A stretch of 64,000 nucleotides of DNA from assembly GCA_029204225.1 (NCBI GenBank), contig MU831886.1, forward strand, positions 34,456 to 98,455, given 5' to 3'. The DNA is from Diphasiastrum complanatum (lineage: Eukaryota > Streptophyta > Lycopodiopsida > Lycopodiales > Lycopodiaceae). Under the pieces are notes generated by a model. The model made no database searches, was not told where the DNA came from, and saw only the letters and a list, made by a program, of their open reading frames with translations. This document shows positions 42,018 through 53,810 of this stretch, in pieces; the stretch's first letter is position 1, and the number at the start of each line of letters is the position of its first letter. The position numbers and the translations under genes were made by a program.

Positions 42018-43400
42018 ATGGCTACTCTTGGAGGTGCTCCTCAGGAAGTCAATCCTATTATTGTTAGAAGAGCATCCCGTTTGAATCTACCCAAATACAA
42101 TGTGTTAATAGATCCAGTTAGATTTCTTCAAATCTATGCTGAATCCTGTGAAGTTTATGGCGCAATTTTCTCTCAAGATAAACTTAAGCTATTTTCTATG
42201 GCCTTAACAGGCGCAGCACAAGATTGGTACTATAATCAAGATGAAACTGAGCGTACAAATTGGGAGGTTGTTAAAAGAGCCCCTATCACACGGTTCAAAC
42301 TGGGAAAGTTTATGGAAGACCCTTTCCTACTTTTAAGTAAAATTAAAATGGGAAAGCGGTCAATGGTTCGATATTACATTGAACGGTGAAATGCCTCAGA
42401 TCTGAGTGCGAACCTGAGCTGATTAACAAAAATGCCATGATTATGTAGTTTTTGTCAGGTCTACCTAAACGGATCAGACGTGAGCTGAAACACCATAATG
42501 AGTATGCATTCTTGCAAAATGCTATGGACGATGCAATTCGGGAGAAGGATGAAAATTCAAATGATGAGCCGAATATAAGTATGTTGTCTTATACATCCGG
42601 GCAGAGTACTACGACATCCACCACTATTGCATCAACAAATGCCAACGCTACTGCATAAATGATGCTCAATGAGTTCGAGAAACTTGGAAAAAACCAACAG
42701 AAACAGATGGAAAAATTGCAGTCGCAATTTGATGAGAAGATCAAAGCATTGGAAGATTTCCACGGAAAAGCGAACAAGGAATCTGAGAAGTTTGCAAAGA
42801 CTTTTCCTACTAGGAAAAATGTATGGCATTCTATTTGCACAGGAAATCACACAGTGAATGAGTGTCCTCAATTAAAAAAATGAATGGAAACTAGTGTATG
42901 CCATTTGTGTAATTCGCCCAATCATAAAACTGCTTTTTGCAACTTCAACCCTCGGATAATTTAGCAATGGTATGTCCAAATGAGATATCGAGAACCACAA
43001 TATGGAGGAAATCCAGCAACAAGACCTCGACAATCTGCTCTTGGATACTCGGAACGTTTAGCCTTGCCTGCCCCACCAAAGCACTCCGCTCCTCCTGCCA
43101 ATTTGATGGAACCAGACTCGTACATAAGTATCGAGCAATGGAACTATGGTACTGATCAAGCCGGTGGATCTTCAGGTGGATCTTCAGAATAGTATGCTAT
43201 TTATGCTGTCGCGCAACAACAAGCCTCTAGAAATTGAACCGGAGCACTGCTTGGATGCTTTGCATGTGGAGAAAATCACAGAGTTGCAGAATGTCCAAAT
43301 AAAGAGAAATTTGTATCATTCTATTGTAATTGTGGTTATGGTCCATCAAGACCAAAGGTACCACCAGCTACAGCTCCTGTAAATTTGATAACAATCGAGC
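42018..43400 (+). pseudogene. gag: Gypsy gag with three knuckle-like motifs
   Basis: The ATG at 42018 opens MATLGGAPQEVN. The gag core has LFSMALTGAAQDWYYNQ and NWEVVKRAPITRFK, with a stop at 42387. Downstream frames give SGLPKRIRRELKHHNEYAFL, a Lys/Glu coiled region (42659-42800), then ICTGNHTVNECPQ (first Cys lost), CHLCNSPNHKTAFC (complete CCHC, about 42901-42942) and CFACGENHRVAECPNKE at about 43258-43300. Stops and frameshifts separate these parts. Confidence 0.8.
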
Positions 43401-43435
43401 GAAGACCAGTAGCTTAGAATAAATCAAGTGTACCC

Positions 43436-43840
43436 TTGATGGTGGTCACCAGAGCACAGAAGCAAAAAGAACCAGTTGTGGATTCAGTACTTGTTGATTC
43501 AATACCATTGAACGATATACCAACAACATCTGGAGTCTATCCAAATATTCATGTAGAAAAAAGAAGATATCAAGATATGAGGCAGTGGATCAAACATCTG
43601 CAAGAAGAAGAGGAGCTTGAGGCTGCTAAAGCAACAACTGAAGTTCGTTCTTCACCATTTCAACCTCCAAGAAATTCACACACAGATATGAATGATCAGT
43701 TGCATCATCATGAAGAACCCTTCAAGATGACTGAACCAGAAGCGTCGCAAACAGAACAGCTCATGAATATTTTGTCTAGTAAGATCAATATTTCATTGGG
43801 AGAGTTCTTGAAGTTGGTGCCAAAGCAAAAGAAGTCTTAG
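43436..43840 (+). CDS. Gypsy region between gag and protease
   Basis: A 134-residue open frame, VVTRAQKQKEPVVDS, then YQDMRQWIKHLQEEEELEAA and SKINISLGEFLKLVPKQKKS. The VTRAQ start and the SLGEFLKLVP-type end resemble sequence just before the protease in Tat/Athila gypsy elements. It is part of the gag-pol polyprotein, with no independent domain known to me. Confidence 0.6.
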   Translation: MMVVTRAQKQKEPVVDSVLVDSIPLNDIPTTSGVYPNIHVEKRRYQDMRQWIKHLQEEEELEAAKATTEVRSSPFQPPRNSHTDMNDQLHHHEEPFKMTEPEASQTEQLMNILSSKINISLGEFLKLVPKQKKS

Positions 43841-43959
43841 CACAAAAGTTAGCACAAGTAGAACCAGAAGTCCATCAGGAGCCACTTTTTTGTGCTGGAT
43901 TTGAGGAGTCTAATGAAGTACTCCATGTTGGAGCCGCTTGTGAAAGTGAACAAAAGAAT

Positions 43960-44253
43960 ATCACTCTGCCGATACAGCATAGAAAATTTCCTAAGGAAGC
44001 AATTGTGATAGATGGCGGTTCAGGAGTTAACCTGATTTCTACAAAACTATGTGCAAAATGGGGTCTTACAAAGATCAAGCTTGCGACTTTCGTCATTAAG
44101 CTAGTTGATCAAACAACAGTTTGTCCGTGTGGAATGGTTGAAGATATACCTGTCAGATTTGCGAAAGTACAGTTCGTCATTACTTTCGTAGTAATGGACT
44201 TACCAGAAGTGCCAAATTTCTACCGAGTTCTATTGGGACATCCATGGTTATGA
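43960..44253 (+). pseudogene. pol: Gypsy aspartic protease
   Basis: AIVIDGGSGVNLISTKLCAKWG carries the DGGSG active site at about 44005-44022. TFVIKLVDQTTVCPCGMVED and VMDLPEVPNFYRVLLGHPWL follow, the LGHPWL end being typical of plant gypsy proteases. It is nearly intact over 80 residues, with a stop just after PWL. Confidence 0.88.
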
Positions 44254-44256
44254 GTT

Positions 44257-45171
44257 GTGCAAGTAATTCATAACTGGGGTACCGGAAAAATCACTTTTGA
44301 AAATCGTGAACGTGTAGTTAAAGTTGATCCTACAACTTGGACTATCAAACTAGTGGTTCAAAAAGAAGATGACAATTCGTCAACAACGGATCATACTTGT
44401 GATCGTATAGAGAAAAAATTGGGAGTTCATTACGATTCTCAAACGGATACTGTCAACTGGAATGAAGCTCTTGCAACGATTGATTGTACGGCAGGATATA
44501 TGTGTCAACAAGATAATCAATCAGATTTGAGCGAGAATTCCTTATTAGATCGAACTTTGGATACACCAATCACGTTTCCATTGAATTTGTTGAATGTAGC
44601 TTGTATATCAATGGAACCTATACCAGATCCGATGACTTATGATGGCAATGCAGAACTTACGGATGAGCAGATTCCAAATCATATGGATCTGACCAGATTT
44701 GGAGTGCGTAATATTCCTGATGAACCAGCAATAAAATCGTTCAAAGCAGTTATATTGAAGAAAGATAGGATCACAGGATCGATGACGAAGAAACAAGCTA
44801 AGGAACATTATTATACGGTCCTGAAATGGGAAAATCCTCCTCAAAAGATTGATTCAACGAATGTGCCACCCTTATTGGATAAAGGCAAAGGAAAAGTCGA
44901 GGATGACTCTACAAGTCAGAATTCTAGCAAGATATCATCGTCTCGGAAGTCATCACCTCCACGATCAATTATTGCTAAGAAGGCTAAGCGAAGATCTAAG
45001 ACAAGTCCTTTCGAAAAGGAACAAGCAGATGTAGTTCAACATGATATGCCCGAACATTTTAAACGTTATACATTGGATGATGTGGTTATCATGTTACCTA
45101 AAGCACATCGTGAACCTGAAGAACACGTGCCAGACTCAAGAGATGTTTACGATGGTCCAGCTAGGACATAG
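44257..45171 (+). CDS. Spacer ORF between protease and RT, unknown function
   Basis: A 304-residue open frame in line with the protease. It begins VIHNWGTGKITFENRERVV, the end of the protease-linked region, and continues with no recognised domain. A basic low-complexity stretch (RKSSPPRSIIAKKAKRRSK) lies near residues 230-250. The end, YTLDDVVIMLPKAHREPEEH, leads into the RT frame at 45182. It is unusually well preserved for a decayed copy. Confidence 0.65.
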   Translation: MQVIHNWGTGKITFENRERVVKVDPTTWTIKLVVQKEDDNSSTTDHTCDRIEKKLGVHYDSQTDTVNWNEALATIDCTAGYMCQQDNQSDLSENSLLDRTLDTPITFPLNLLNVACISMEPIPDPMTYDGNAELTDEQIPNHMDLTRFGVRNIPDEPAIKSFKAVILKKDRITGSMTKKQAKEHYYTVLKWENPPQKIDSTNVPPLLDKGKGKVEDDSTSQNSSKISSSRKSSPPRSIIAKKAKRRSKTSPFEKEQADVVQHDMPEHFKRYTLDDVVIMLPKAHREPEEHVPDSRDVYDGPART

Positions 45172-45181
45172 CCAATGAATC

Positions 45182-46081
45182 TTGCCGAAAAAGATTGTAC
45201 AAGTTGGATCACAACTTAATCCTGAACAAAATCAAGCACTCCGCATGTTACTTATTAAGTATCAAGATTGTTTTGCATGGACTTATCAAGATCTGAAGGG
45301 TATTGCGACATTAGTGATTGAACATACCATACCTTTAGTACCTGATGCAGTTCCAAAGGTTACAAAGTTCTATCGCTGTAATCCTAATGTTGCAGATCTG
45401 ATAAAGAAAGAACTTCAGAGACTGCTTGACGTCGATTTCATTTATGAGATCGAGCATACCGAATGGATCTCACTGATTGTCATTGTTTCTAAAAAGAATG
45501 AGAAATTGAGAATCTGTGTGAATCTCAAGGCATTGAACAAAGTGATGCGGAAGGATCACTTTTCGTTCCCTTTTACTGAAAGCATTTTTGATCACCTTGT
45601 TGGAACGGAAGCTTATAGTTTCCTGGATGGATTTAGTGGATACAACCAGATTAAGATAGCACCTGTCGATCACCATAAAACTACTTTTGCAATAGAATGG
45701 GGCACCTATGCTTACAAAGTAATGTCGTTTGGACTTTGCAATGCACTAAGTTCGTTCCAACGAGTAATGCAACTTGCTTTTAAAGATTATCTGCAAAAAT
45801 TCCTTGAAATTTACTTGGATGACTTGGGAGTCCATAGTACAAATGTAGACCACCTGGATCGATTGGAGAAAGTATTTGAAAGATGCCGCAAATATCAAAT
45901 TTTTCTAAATCCAAAAAAATGCCAGATATGGATTTCCCACGGAGTTGTGCTTGGACATGTGATCTCAAGACATGGTATTGCCACCGATTATTATAAGATC
46001 AAGGTTATTGTGGAATTGCCACCGCCAACAACAATTTGTGGAGTTTATGTGTTTATGAATAGAGGCGTTAGAAGCCTTTGA
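45182..46081 (+). pseudogene. pol: Gypsy reverse transcriptase
   Basis: A 299-residue frame: QDCFAWTYQDLKGI, VVIVSKK-like IVIVSKKNEKLRICVN, FSFPFTESIFDHL, AYSFLDGFSGYNQIKIAP, VMSFGLCNALSSFQRVMQL and LEIYLDDLGVHS. The YLDD lies at 45812-45823, residue 211 of the frame. GVVLGHVISRHGIATD follows. The connection segment after PPPTTICGV is deleted, and the frame shifts into RNase H near 46050. Confidence 0.92.
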
Positions 46082-46735
46082 AAAATTAAAAAAAGCATTA
46101 ACTTTAGCACCAATACTGCATTCTCTAGATTGGACGATTGAATTTCATGTCCATACGGATGCCTCAAAATATGCCATTGGATCAGTTTTGACGTAGCCAG
46201 GAGATTATAAGAAGGATTATCCTATACGATTTTCAAGCAGATAGCTTACAGATACAGAGAAGAATTATTCAACAACAAAACGTGAAGCGTTAGCCATGAT
46301 TTTTTCTGTTTGGAAATTTCATCACTACCTCATGGAAACACACTTTGCATTTTACACGGATCACCAGCCGTTACTTTACTTGGTAAACAAGACATGTAAT
46401 ACTGGACGTATTGCAAGATGGTTATTGTTATTGACTGAATTTTACTTTTGAATTGTGGTTCGAAAGGGGAAGCAACATTATCTAGCCGATCACGTTTCGT
46501 GAATCGAATCTGCACCAGCTAACACTGAAGTGGATGATGAACTACCAGATGCTGCATTGTTCTATGTCGAAGTAGTACCCGAGTGGGCAGTTGATATGGT
46601 TGAGTACCTGATGCTAAGACAATCGAATGACTCCTTGACAAAAGTAAAAAAGAGACAATTGATTCATAAGACTCAACCTTATCAATTGATTGCAGGACAA
46701 CTGTATCATCGTGGATCAGACAATATTCTATGAAG
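46050..46735 (+). pseudogene. pol: Gypsy RNase H and tether
   Basis: Frame EALEAFEKLKKALTLAPIL, then EFHVHTDASKYAIGSVL (catalytic Asp), TEKNYSTTKREALAMIFSVW and FAFYTDHQPLLYLVNK, interrupted by stops. The continuation GKQHYLADHVS and DDELPDAALF extends through the open frame 46530-46733, which ends QPYQLIAGQLYHRGSDNIL, the start of the integrase zinc-binding region. Confidence 0.85.
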
Positions 46736-47585
46736 ATGTGTTTTACCGCATGACGTCCCAGATTTAATCATGTTTTCACATGATGACATGGGCAGAGGAC
46801 ACTTCTCTACAGATATTATTGTTCACAAACTTTCGCAATCAGGTTGATGTTTGCCAGCGAGCAAGACGACCTACTTGACAAAACTATGAACCCTTGCATC
46901 CGGTTTTATCGCAAGCACCGTTTGAAAATTGAGGACTGGATTATGTTGGTCTCATTTATCCTGCCGCGCAAGGATCTCAAGCTCGATACATTATCATAGC
47001 AACTGATTATATGACCAAGTGGGTTGAAGCCAAAGCTGTCAAAGTTACTGTTGCAAAATCTACGACCAAGTTTCTGTATGAAATATTATAATCAGATTTG
47101 GATGTCCGATTGAGATTGTCAATGACCGGGGTACACAGTTTGTTAATCAAACAATAAAGTGTTTACTGAAAGATTTTTTTGTGATACACAGATTTAGCAC
47201 TCCCTACTATCCCAGAGGGAATGGCCAAGCTGAATCTTCCAATAAGATTCTCTACACCATTATGACAAAGACAGTTGAAGCAAGTCGGTCTGATTGGGAA
47301 CATATACTGTATGCAGCATTATGGGCATTCAGAACCGCTTACAGAAATAGTACAAATCAAACACCCTTTCAACTGGTCTATGGTCAAGATGTTGTCATGC
47401 CGATTGAATTTTTAATCCCATCTTTACGCATAGCGACAACCGAATGGTTAACTGATGATAAGTCTTTACAACTACGTCATGAAGCGTTGCACAAATTATG
47501 TGAAACCCGATTGATGGCAGTTCATGTCTTAGCAACAGAGAAAGCCCGCCGGAAGACATGGCACGATCGTCGATTGCACAAAAAG
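46736..47585 (+). pseudogene. pol: Gypsy integrase
   Basis: Degraded zinc finger (CLPASKT or, in another frame, CQRARRPT), then GLDYVGLIYPA (first Asp), YMTKWVEAKAVKV, CPIEIVNDRGTQFVN (second Asp) and YPRGNGQAESSNKILY (Glu). The frame 47181-47585 continues FQLVYGQDVVMPIEFLIPS and ends at RRLHKKDL, where a reversed copia leader begins. The triad residues are present, but the region before 47181 has frameshifts. Confidence 0.9.
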
Positions 47586-48184
47586 GATCTGAATTTGGAT
47601 CTTGCTTCTATCATAGAAATAAAGCACATGCAAGTAAGAAGTCTATCTCTCCCACGAGTTTCAAAGAACTGATAAACTCTCTAGGAACTTACTTTCAACT
47701 CAGACACAATAATTTGTGTGAAATGAAAAGTCTAAGACTCACAAAACTCACTTCTATCCAATTCTACTTGATTGACAATGAAAATTAAAGAAATTGGTGA
47801 AAAGAAATGATGTGTGCTCACTTTGGCATATCCCACGAGATGACTACTCTCCCAAACTCTATGATTGCCTAAAAATCTTCTAAAATCAAATCAAATTGAT
47901 TTAGAAACTTGAGCAACACATTTTACTCTTCAATACCTATCCAACAAGCTATAGAACATCAAATTTGGATCATTCCTTGAGAAGTAGCACTCAAACAAAG
48001 AGGGCTGATTTCACACGTGTGAGTTCTTTGTCCGTACAGGGCTCAGCTGGAGCAGATCAGGCTTGATTTGATTCTCAGATGTCTTATTTGTCAGCGAGTT
48101 TGGATTCCTCTCCCAAATCTGAGTTCCTGCAAGCAAAAGCACTGTTGTTCTGATGTATACACCCTCACCTCTTCAAAGCATGTA
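47586..48184 (-). other. Copia 5' leader (reversed)
   Basis: On the minus strand, non-coding sequence downstream of the primer site at 48196. It resembles 57660-58300, with shared blocks such as TGAATTTGGATCT, CACGAGTT and TTTGTGTGAAATGA. It contains ACACGTGTGA (CACGTG at 48014). It ends before any gag codon, at the junction with the gypsy integrase. Confidence 0.6.
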
Positions 48185-48196
48185 GCTCTGATACCA
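48185..48196 (-). promoter_or_regulatory. Primer-binding site (initiator Met tRNA), reversed
   Basis: TGGTATCAGAGC on the minus strand, directly abutting the LTR end TTCACA. Confidence 0.88.
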
Positions 48197-49093
48197 TGTG
48201 AAGTTTTAGCACATGTGAATTCACCACACACCTTACAGGATCTTAATGAGGTGTTGTGCTTGCACAAGATTGATCAATGAATAGATTACTTGAAAAATCT
48301 AAGGCAAGAGCACAATGGCATACATCAGACTGAAAAAACTAACTTCTTACTACGAGGAATGAATGTCATAAATAATTCTAAGTGCTCAGTATGGGAAAAA
48401 TAGCTTGCTCTCGGGTAGAGAGAGAAAATCAACACTTACAACTCTGGTAGAGAGAGAATGAACTCAAAACACCAAAATCTCAATATTCACAATATGGCAA
48501 AACATGCCAAAATTTCCCTACATCAAAGAGACTCGAATTCCTACAGTGGAGTTGCATGGAAAGTCTACTTAACTTAGTTGACTCAACTAACAGGGATCCA
48601 CATGTGTAACTACATGCATGGATATTGCATGTACTGCATGTCACCTCTCAAAATTGCTTAGACATGTGTAGATCATAAAAACTACTTTGCATGTTGTATG
48701 CACTGATTGCATGTTGCATGCATGCATACTGAATGACATTGCATGTAAACTAAACTTTTGCATGACATCAAATTTGAATCTACCTAACTCAAACTCGGCC
48801 TATTCTAGAAGGTTATGTGCTCAATGCAAATACCTTTATGTACAATTAAGTTTACAATGAAAATAACATGGTCATGGCCCCAAAACTCGAGATAGGAAGA
48901 TATTGTTTTACTAATCTTCACAAAAGTGAGAAAAAATGCCGAAAGACGAAAATCCCAAAAATCCAGACACTATGAGCCATTTCCAGGTAGTTTTGCAGAC
49001 TGTGTAGAAACACGAAGAAATTCGCAGGTCTGGATAAAAATCGGACGAAGATTAAAATGCCGATTAGTCGATTAGTAGAAGAATAATCCAACA
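48197..49093 (-). repeat. Copia 5' LTR (reversed)
   Basis: 897 bp, minus strand TGTTGGATTATTC... to ...TTCACA. Its first 180 bp match the fragment at 25201-25555, including the ATCGACTAATCGG block. GTAGAGAGAGA occurs twice at about 48415-48450. Confidence 0.75.
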
Positions 49094-50039
49094 CGACCAT
49101 GCACACATCCCATGCACACCATGAAGTCCATGCCACTGCAACAATATGCCTCCAGTAGATCATAGAGACTGCCCTCTTACCAATGCAAGGTATGGTTCCA
49201 CTGAAGTAGGTCCATTCATCAATTTATAATAGATTTTCATCAACCATAATGCCTCCATAATGCATCAACAACATCAGTTCTTTATCATATAACTGGTTTC
49301 CAAGGTATCTTACATTTTTCATTGCTATATGCAACATGTCTGATTCACCTCTTGGCTCTAAAATATATTGGCATCCCACATTCAAGCTCTAGTTGATATC
49401 CACATGGATCATTCCTGACCTGCATTCCAAGCATTGGACTACGCCATGCTAGCAACCTCAGAAAAATTTTGCCGCTCACCTGAAGTCGTGTTTCCCACAA
49501 AATACATACCACCTGTAGCTTTGCATTGACATTGTCATGCCCACGACTGATCTCAGGTAGCGTGTCCCACTAGAAATTCGTAAGGCTACAACCCGTAAGT
49601 TAATTTTGATTATGAGGGGTTTGGGGCCCTCATGTGCATGTGGTCATAATTAATGGTTGGAGGCCTAAACTCATGATGGTGGATTCTATCAGTGAGTCAT
49701 AGGGGAATTGGATGATGTGGCCCAGATAGGCTGCATAGGTGTCTAGTGAGATGTCACAGTGCACTACTAGTGGTGCATGGGCCTTGGAGGGTATAAGTAT
49801 ACTCATTCGGCTCTCACTAGTGTATGCTTGAATGTGTGATTAGTAGCTACATGTTGCTAGTGTGATTCCTCCTTCCCTTGTAAAGATTGATCCACATAAG
49901 ATCTAGATTTGGCTGGATTGGTTTGTCCACCATCTGATCTTTTTGTGTTTCTTGTTATTGGTTTGCTTAGTATTGGATAGTTATATAGGACTTTATAGAC
50001 ATCTAGCTTCACCAAATTGCTTATAATAGCCAAATCTTA
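49094..50039. other. No gene recognised; possible old LTR
   Basis: The left half gave no secure coding match on either strand. The right half, about 49560-50040, has an LTR-like look (GGGTATAAGTATA at about 49790) but no partner repeat, primer site or coding region to confirm it. Confidence 0.3.
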
Positions 50040-50763
50040 CTGATTAATGAGCCAGACAATCAGACTCAAAGAAAGTAACTCACAATATCAATCCTGCCCA
50101 CCTATCCCACATGCACTTATACATGTATTCTCCCCATCCAACTGCCAATTGTGATCTCTAACCTGATTGGTTGTCCTACCAAATGAGCTTAAACTGCTTT
50201 AGTATAAATAGCTGATCATCAAAGACTTACAAAGAGTGCAGTGTAGTAATCTTGTTTAGTCTCTAGAAAGTTTTTCATAGCTCTATTAGAGTATTGCTAT
50301 TAGCGCTTCCTACTTACTAGTGAAAGTGCATCAAACAAAGTTTTCAGTTACTCAGAGATAGTTTAGAGTATGCAGTTTTTATCCGCTATTTCTTTGTGCT
50401 GTCATCCTCTGATTTGTACATGCTACTTACTGAATCAATATATCTTCTTATTGAGTATCATGTCAGAATGTATGCTTCTCTGTAACTGATAAATCTCTTA
50501 TTGTTTAGTCTGATTTGCTGAATACTTCAACGATGCAATATTCTATACATCACTTCAGACTCCCAAATTGTTTGTCTATGAACTCACTTTAGTACTAATG
50601 ATTTCAAAGTTAGTTGCTAAGAGATTGAACTTGACTTCTGTCATTATAGCTTTGTTCAATTATTAACAGGCATAGTCATGCATTAGGAAAGAAGGCTCAT
50701 TCTGTTGCGCTTGATAGTTCGTTTACAGAATTTGACTTATCAAATCGTCGTTCCTTCTTCCAA

Positions 50764-50872
50764 CATGGTATCGGAGCTCTATTGCTATTAGATACCCTTC
50801 ATGGTATCAGATCAATACCTATTATCATAGCGATATTATTAGATACTTTTCATAGTACCAAATTATCATTAG
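50764..50872 (+). repeat. Primer-site block repeated three times
   Basis: ATGGTATCGGAGCTC at 50764, ATGGTATCAGATCAA at 50801 and ATAGTACCAAATTATC at 50852. Each is followed by an ATTATTAGA/ATTAGAT-type tail. The first is at the normal primer-site position after the LTR. Confidence 0.7.
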
Positions 50873-50997
50873 AGCACACTTGCTCTTAATCTTCAATTTG
50901 TGGTATGAAATTTCAATATCAGATAATTGATTTCCAATTGTAGCATCACACGACATCATTCTTAAGTCATTGATTTATCGACAGACTAAGTTCCAGA

Positions 50998-51222
50998 TGG
51001 ATTCTCAAAGTAAAGTCAGTCTCATCGCAAACAAACTGAATGGATCATTTCTATTTGTGAAAATTTAAGATGAAGACCTTGCTAATCGCCAACGAGTTGT
51101 GGGATGTTGTCACATGTATCGAAGAGAAGCTTGAAGATGACACAACTGACTCAAAGTGTTAATTGAAGGATGGTACAGCTTTCGCACTTATTATTCTCAA
51201 TATATCAGACACTCAGATTGCT
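50998..51222 (+). pseudogene. gag: Copia gag N-terminus
   Basis: MDSQSKVSLIANKLNGS, then after a stop and frameshift MKTLLIANELWDVVT and, further, GTAFALIILNISDTQI. This matches the gag at 27121-27400 almost block for block. Similarity ends at 51222. Confidence 0.75.
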
Positions 51223-52950
51223 TCTTCCTAGAAATACCCAACAGATACTCACTTCAATATCACCTCCAAGTCTCTCACCAATGGTGCTTGACCCCTATCC
51301 AATTTTTGGACTAACTCCCTTTTCATACTACCCCCAAATGAGATTCTTGCCGAACCTGAGTTTGCTACTCCAACCATTATCGTTGATATCCCGTCTAGCT
51401 CATATGTGAGATCTTTTTTTGCTGCATCCAAACGACTGAGTCTCCATTCCAATACTAGACCATGCAATCCCAATTTGCATTCTAATATAGCACATCAACC
51501 TGAAATGAACTGATAACTGAACTAGATCTAAAGCACAAGACATGATCTCCATCATTTGGACAGATCTCAAATTACGAACCACCACTCATTCATGATTTTT
51601 ACTTACCCAAAAAGTACCCCAAGCTCCACCACACTTCCGTCATGAAGTGTTAACAGCTTGTCACCTCCAAACTTGTCAAAAGTTCCACCATGCAAGCTTG
51701 ATCTTGCAAACTCTAGTAGTTCATTTGCTATTTTGCATTTATGAATACCTAATTGCATGCCCTCTCTACATCATTTCTCCTTCATGAATGTTACTAGATT
51801 TGTGCTTCCAAATTACCATTTGCTCCTTTGGCTCATCCAGTTGACCTTGTCACTAACATCGTACACCTTGTGAGCACCATTATTGCATTGCTGCCATTAA
51901 TGAGCTAGTATAAATGTCTCTCCAATTGTGACATTTCTCCCTTTGAAAAATCATGTGAAGTGACCACCGAATCTGCCAATTGCATTGTCGATTCTCATCT
52001 TGAGATGTCTCTCCAAGCATCCCTGACGTTGGTAGGTTCTAACTTCCGAAAAGTTGAACTAGAAGCCCCATGTCATTCTGCCATATTCACTAGAATAACA
52101 TGGCATAATGTCTAGATCTCACATGTGATTGGTTTCCCTCTCTCAATTCTTGCTAATCAAGAGTTTTGGAATGCCTCATTGCAACTTGATCGCATTTACT
52201 AGCTTTCTCCAATGCAATTTTGCCCTTTTCGCTCTCCCTCACAATGTATTGTGCTTAAGTTCCTCAAAACTGCTTGAGAACCACTTTAGAGCTTCTTGGA
52301 TGTAGGCACGTGCCTTTTTCCTAACCTGCCCCACAGATTCACAACACAAAATTAGGCTTTATTTAGCACTTCGGTCACCAAATAACGAAAAATCATCCTT
52401 CATTGGGTCACTTATCTTCTGCTCCATAGAATGGTGCCAAAAATGCATCAAAATAAATTTCTCCCTTGACAATGTCATTGCTCTATTTGTCAGCTCTGTG
52501 CAGGCTTTTACAGGCTCCAATTTGGCCTTTATTTGGCCCCAAAAGCCCCTTTTCTAGCAAAGTTAGGCCCTTCCAAAGTGGCCTTAGAAAATGAGTTGAA
52601 AAATGAACTATTTCTTCTTTCTGAAGAAATGAAGGCCCAATGGCCCTTCAACTCCCTTCAACCCGCTTCAGGCCTCTTCTTCCTTCATCCAATGGTCCAC
52701 CTGAATCAAATGGCCCATGCTCTTTGTTATCTCCACCCGTCGATCTGATAGTCACACCCTCCCTCACACGCCAAACAGAATTCTTGGGGTCACTATCCCC
52801 TTCAGTCGCTACAGGACCAGCGCGGTTGGATGCATTCGCTGGCCCACGAGCCTTCTCTCTCCATCTCACTTGCTTCTTCCTTGTTTTCTTCCTCTCTTGC
52901 TATTGCCGCTGTTATGAGATCTGAAAGTTCTCCTTCTTTGATCTATTGCA
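51223..52950. other. No gene recognised
   Basis: Cys/Ser-codon-rich translations on the plus strand without family signature. 52500-52920 is richer in GC and repeats the word GGCCC (AGGCCC, TGGCCC) several times. No terminal repeats were identified. Confidence 0.4.
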
Positions 52951-53810
52951 TGTTGAAAATTTTCACTTCTCACTTGTCATTTTTTATTGTAAATAAGGAT
53001 CAATCATGAGTACAATGTTCATGATCTGATTTCACACGTGTGGAGCCTGTTCCCACGTGTGAAAGAAATTACTTTTCATATTTGTAAATATCTACTTTGA
53101 TTTTGTATCAATCAAGTTAAGTGTGAACATGATATGACTAGTTTTTAGTCAAGTTGACTAGTCACCTAGAAATTAGCTTATCCTTGCATGTGCATGAGTA
53201 AATGCTCCCACATGGCAAGTGGATGTTCACATGTGTGTTTAGAGTTCTAGAAGATAAGAGTTGACCATTTTTCTTAGATCCTATTTTGTAGGGAATATTC
53301 CTATATTCTAGGAGACTAGCTCTTTGGATTTTAGCCATATTCTAGAAGGTCAACTTTGGATAAGGATCAAGGATGGATCAAATGGATAGATTTGAGTGAT
53401 GTGGCACTATTCACACGTGTGAAGACCTGCTGGACTGTACCAGACTCGTGGATGTACTTGATCCATAAAAGGATCATGATTTTGTTAATGAGATTGATGA
53501 GAATTTTGCATTCTACATTTTTGTGAGATTTCTAGTCAATAGAATTGTGATTTTATTGAATGATTGCTATCAAGAACCAATGTACTTGTTGTTTCAGGTG
53601 CAGGCCGTACATGGATAGTACTCCACATGTGTGAGGCCGCTCTCACTTGTTTATGAAGATTTGATCCATTGCTCTTGCTTAAATCTAAGGGCAGTCAATC
53701 AAGATCAAGATCTAAAGTGTAGAGCTTGATAGATCCATTGATTAAGCAACCAATAACTCTCTATGATTGTTAATTACAATCATTAATGTCCTAAAACTAA
53801 AATTCTATCA
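52951..53810 (+). repeat. 5' LTR of the 53-57 kb copia
   Basis: 860 bp from TGTTGAAAATTTTC to TCTATCA, immediately before the primer site. It contains CACGTG in ACACGTGTG or CCACGTGTG context at 53035, 53054 and 53414. The left end is chosen by the TGTTGA start. Confidence 0.75.

Larger units (their letters stand above)
40169..47585 (+). mobile_element. Long Ty3/gypsy element (+), LTR to integrase, 3' truncated
   Basis: LTR ending near 40816, primer site, 1.2-kb leader, gag with three zinc-knuckle-like motifs, DGGSG protease, a 300-residue spacer ORF, RT with YLDD, RNase H, and integrase with GNGQAESSNK. The integrase C-terminus is cut at 47585 by a reversed copia. Integrase signature and primer-site type suggest the Tat/Athila branch. 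A second copy lies at 60330-64000 on the other strand. Confidence 0.88.
50040..51222 (+). mobile_element. Copia remnant: LTR end, repeated primer site, gag start
   Basis: 50240-50762 is homologous to the right half of the copia 2 LTR, with shared blocks such as GTATGCAGTTT-TCCGCTATT and GGCATAGTCATGC. Primer site, leader and gag start (MDSQSK at 50998) follow. The left LTR boundary near 50040 is a guess. The copy ends inside gag. Confidence 0.7.

Noticed and set aside
51170..51585. Open frames on both strands after the copia gag fragment
   Set aside because: No blocks of integrase, RT or a host family could be recognised, and frames on both strands overlap.
52533..52924. Overlapping frames near 52.6-52.9 kb, possibly a small gene upstream of the LTR
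   Set aside because: Both strands are open because of composition; there is no domain, no clear promoter, and the position abuts the copia LTR.
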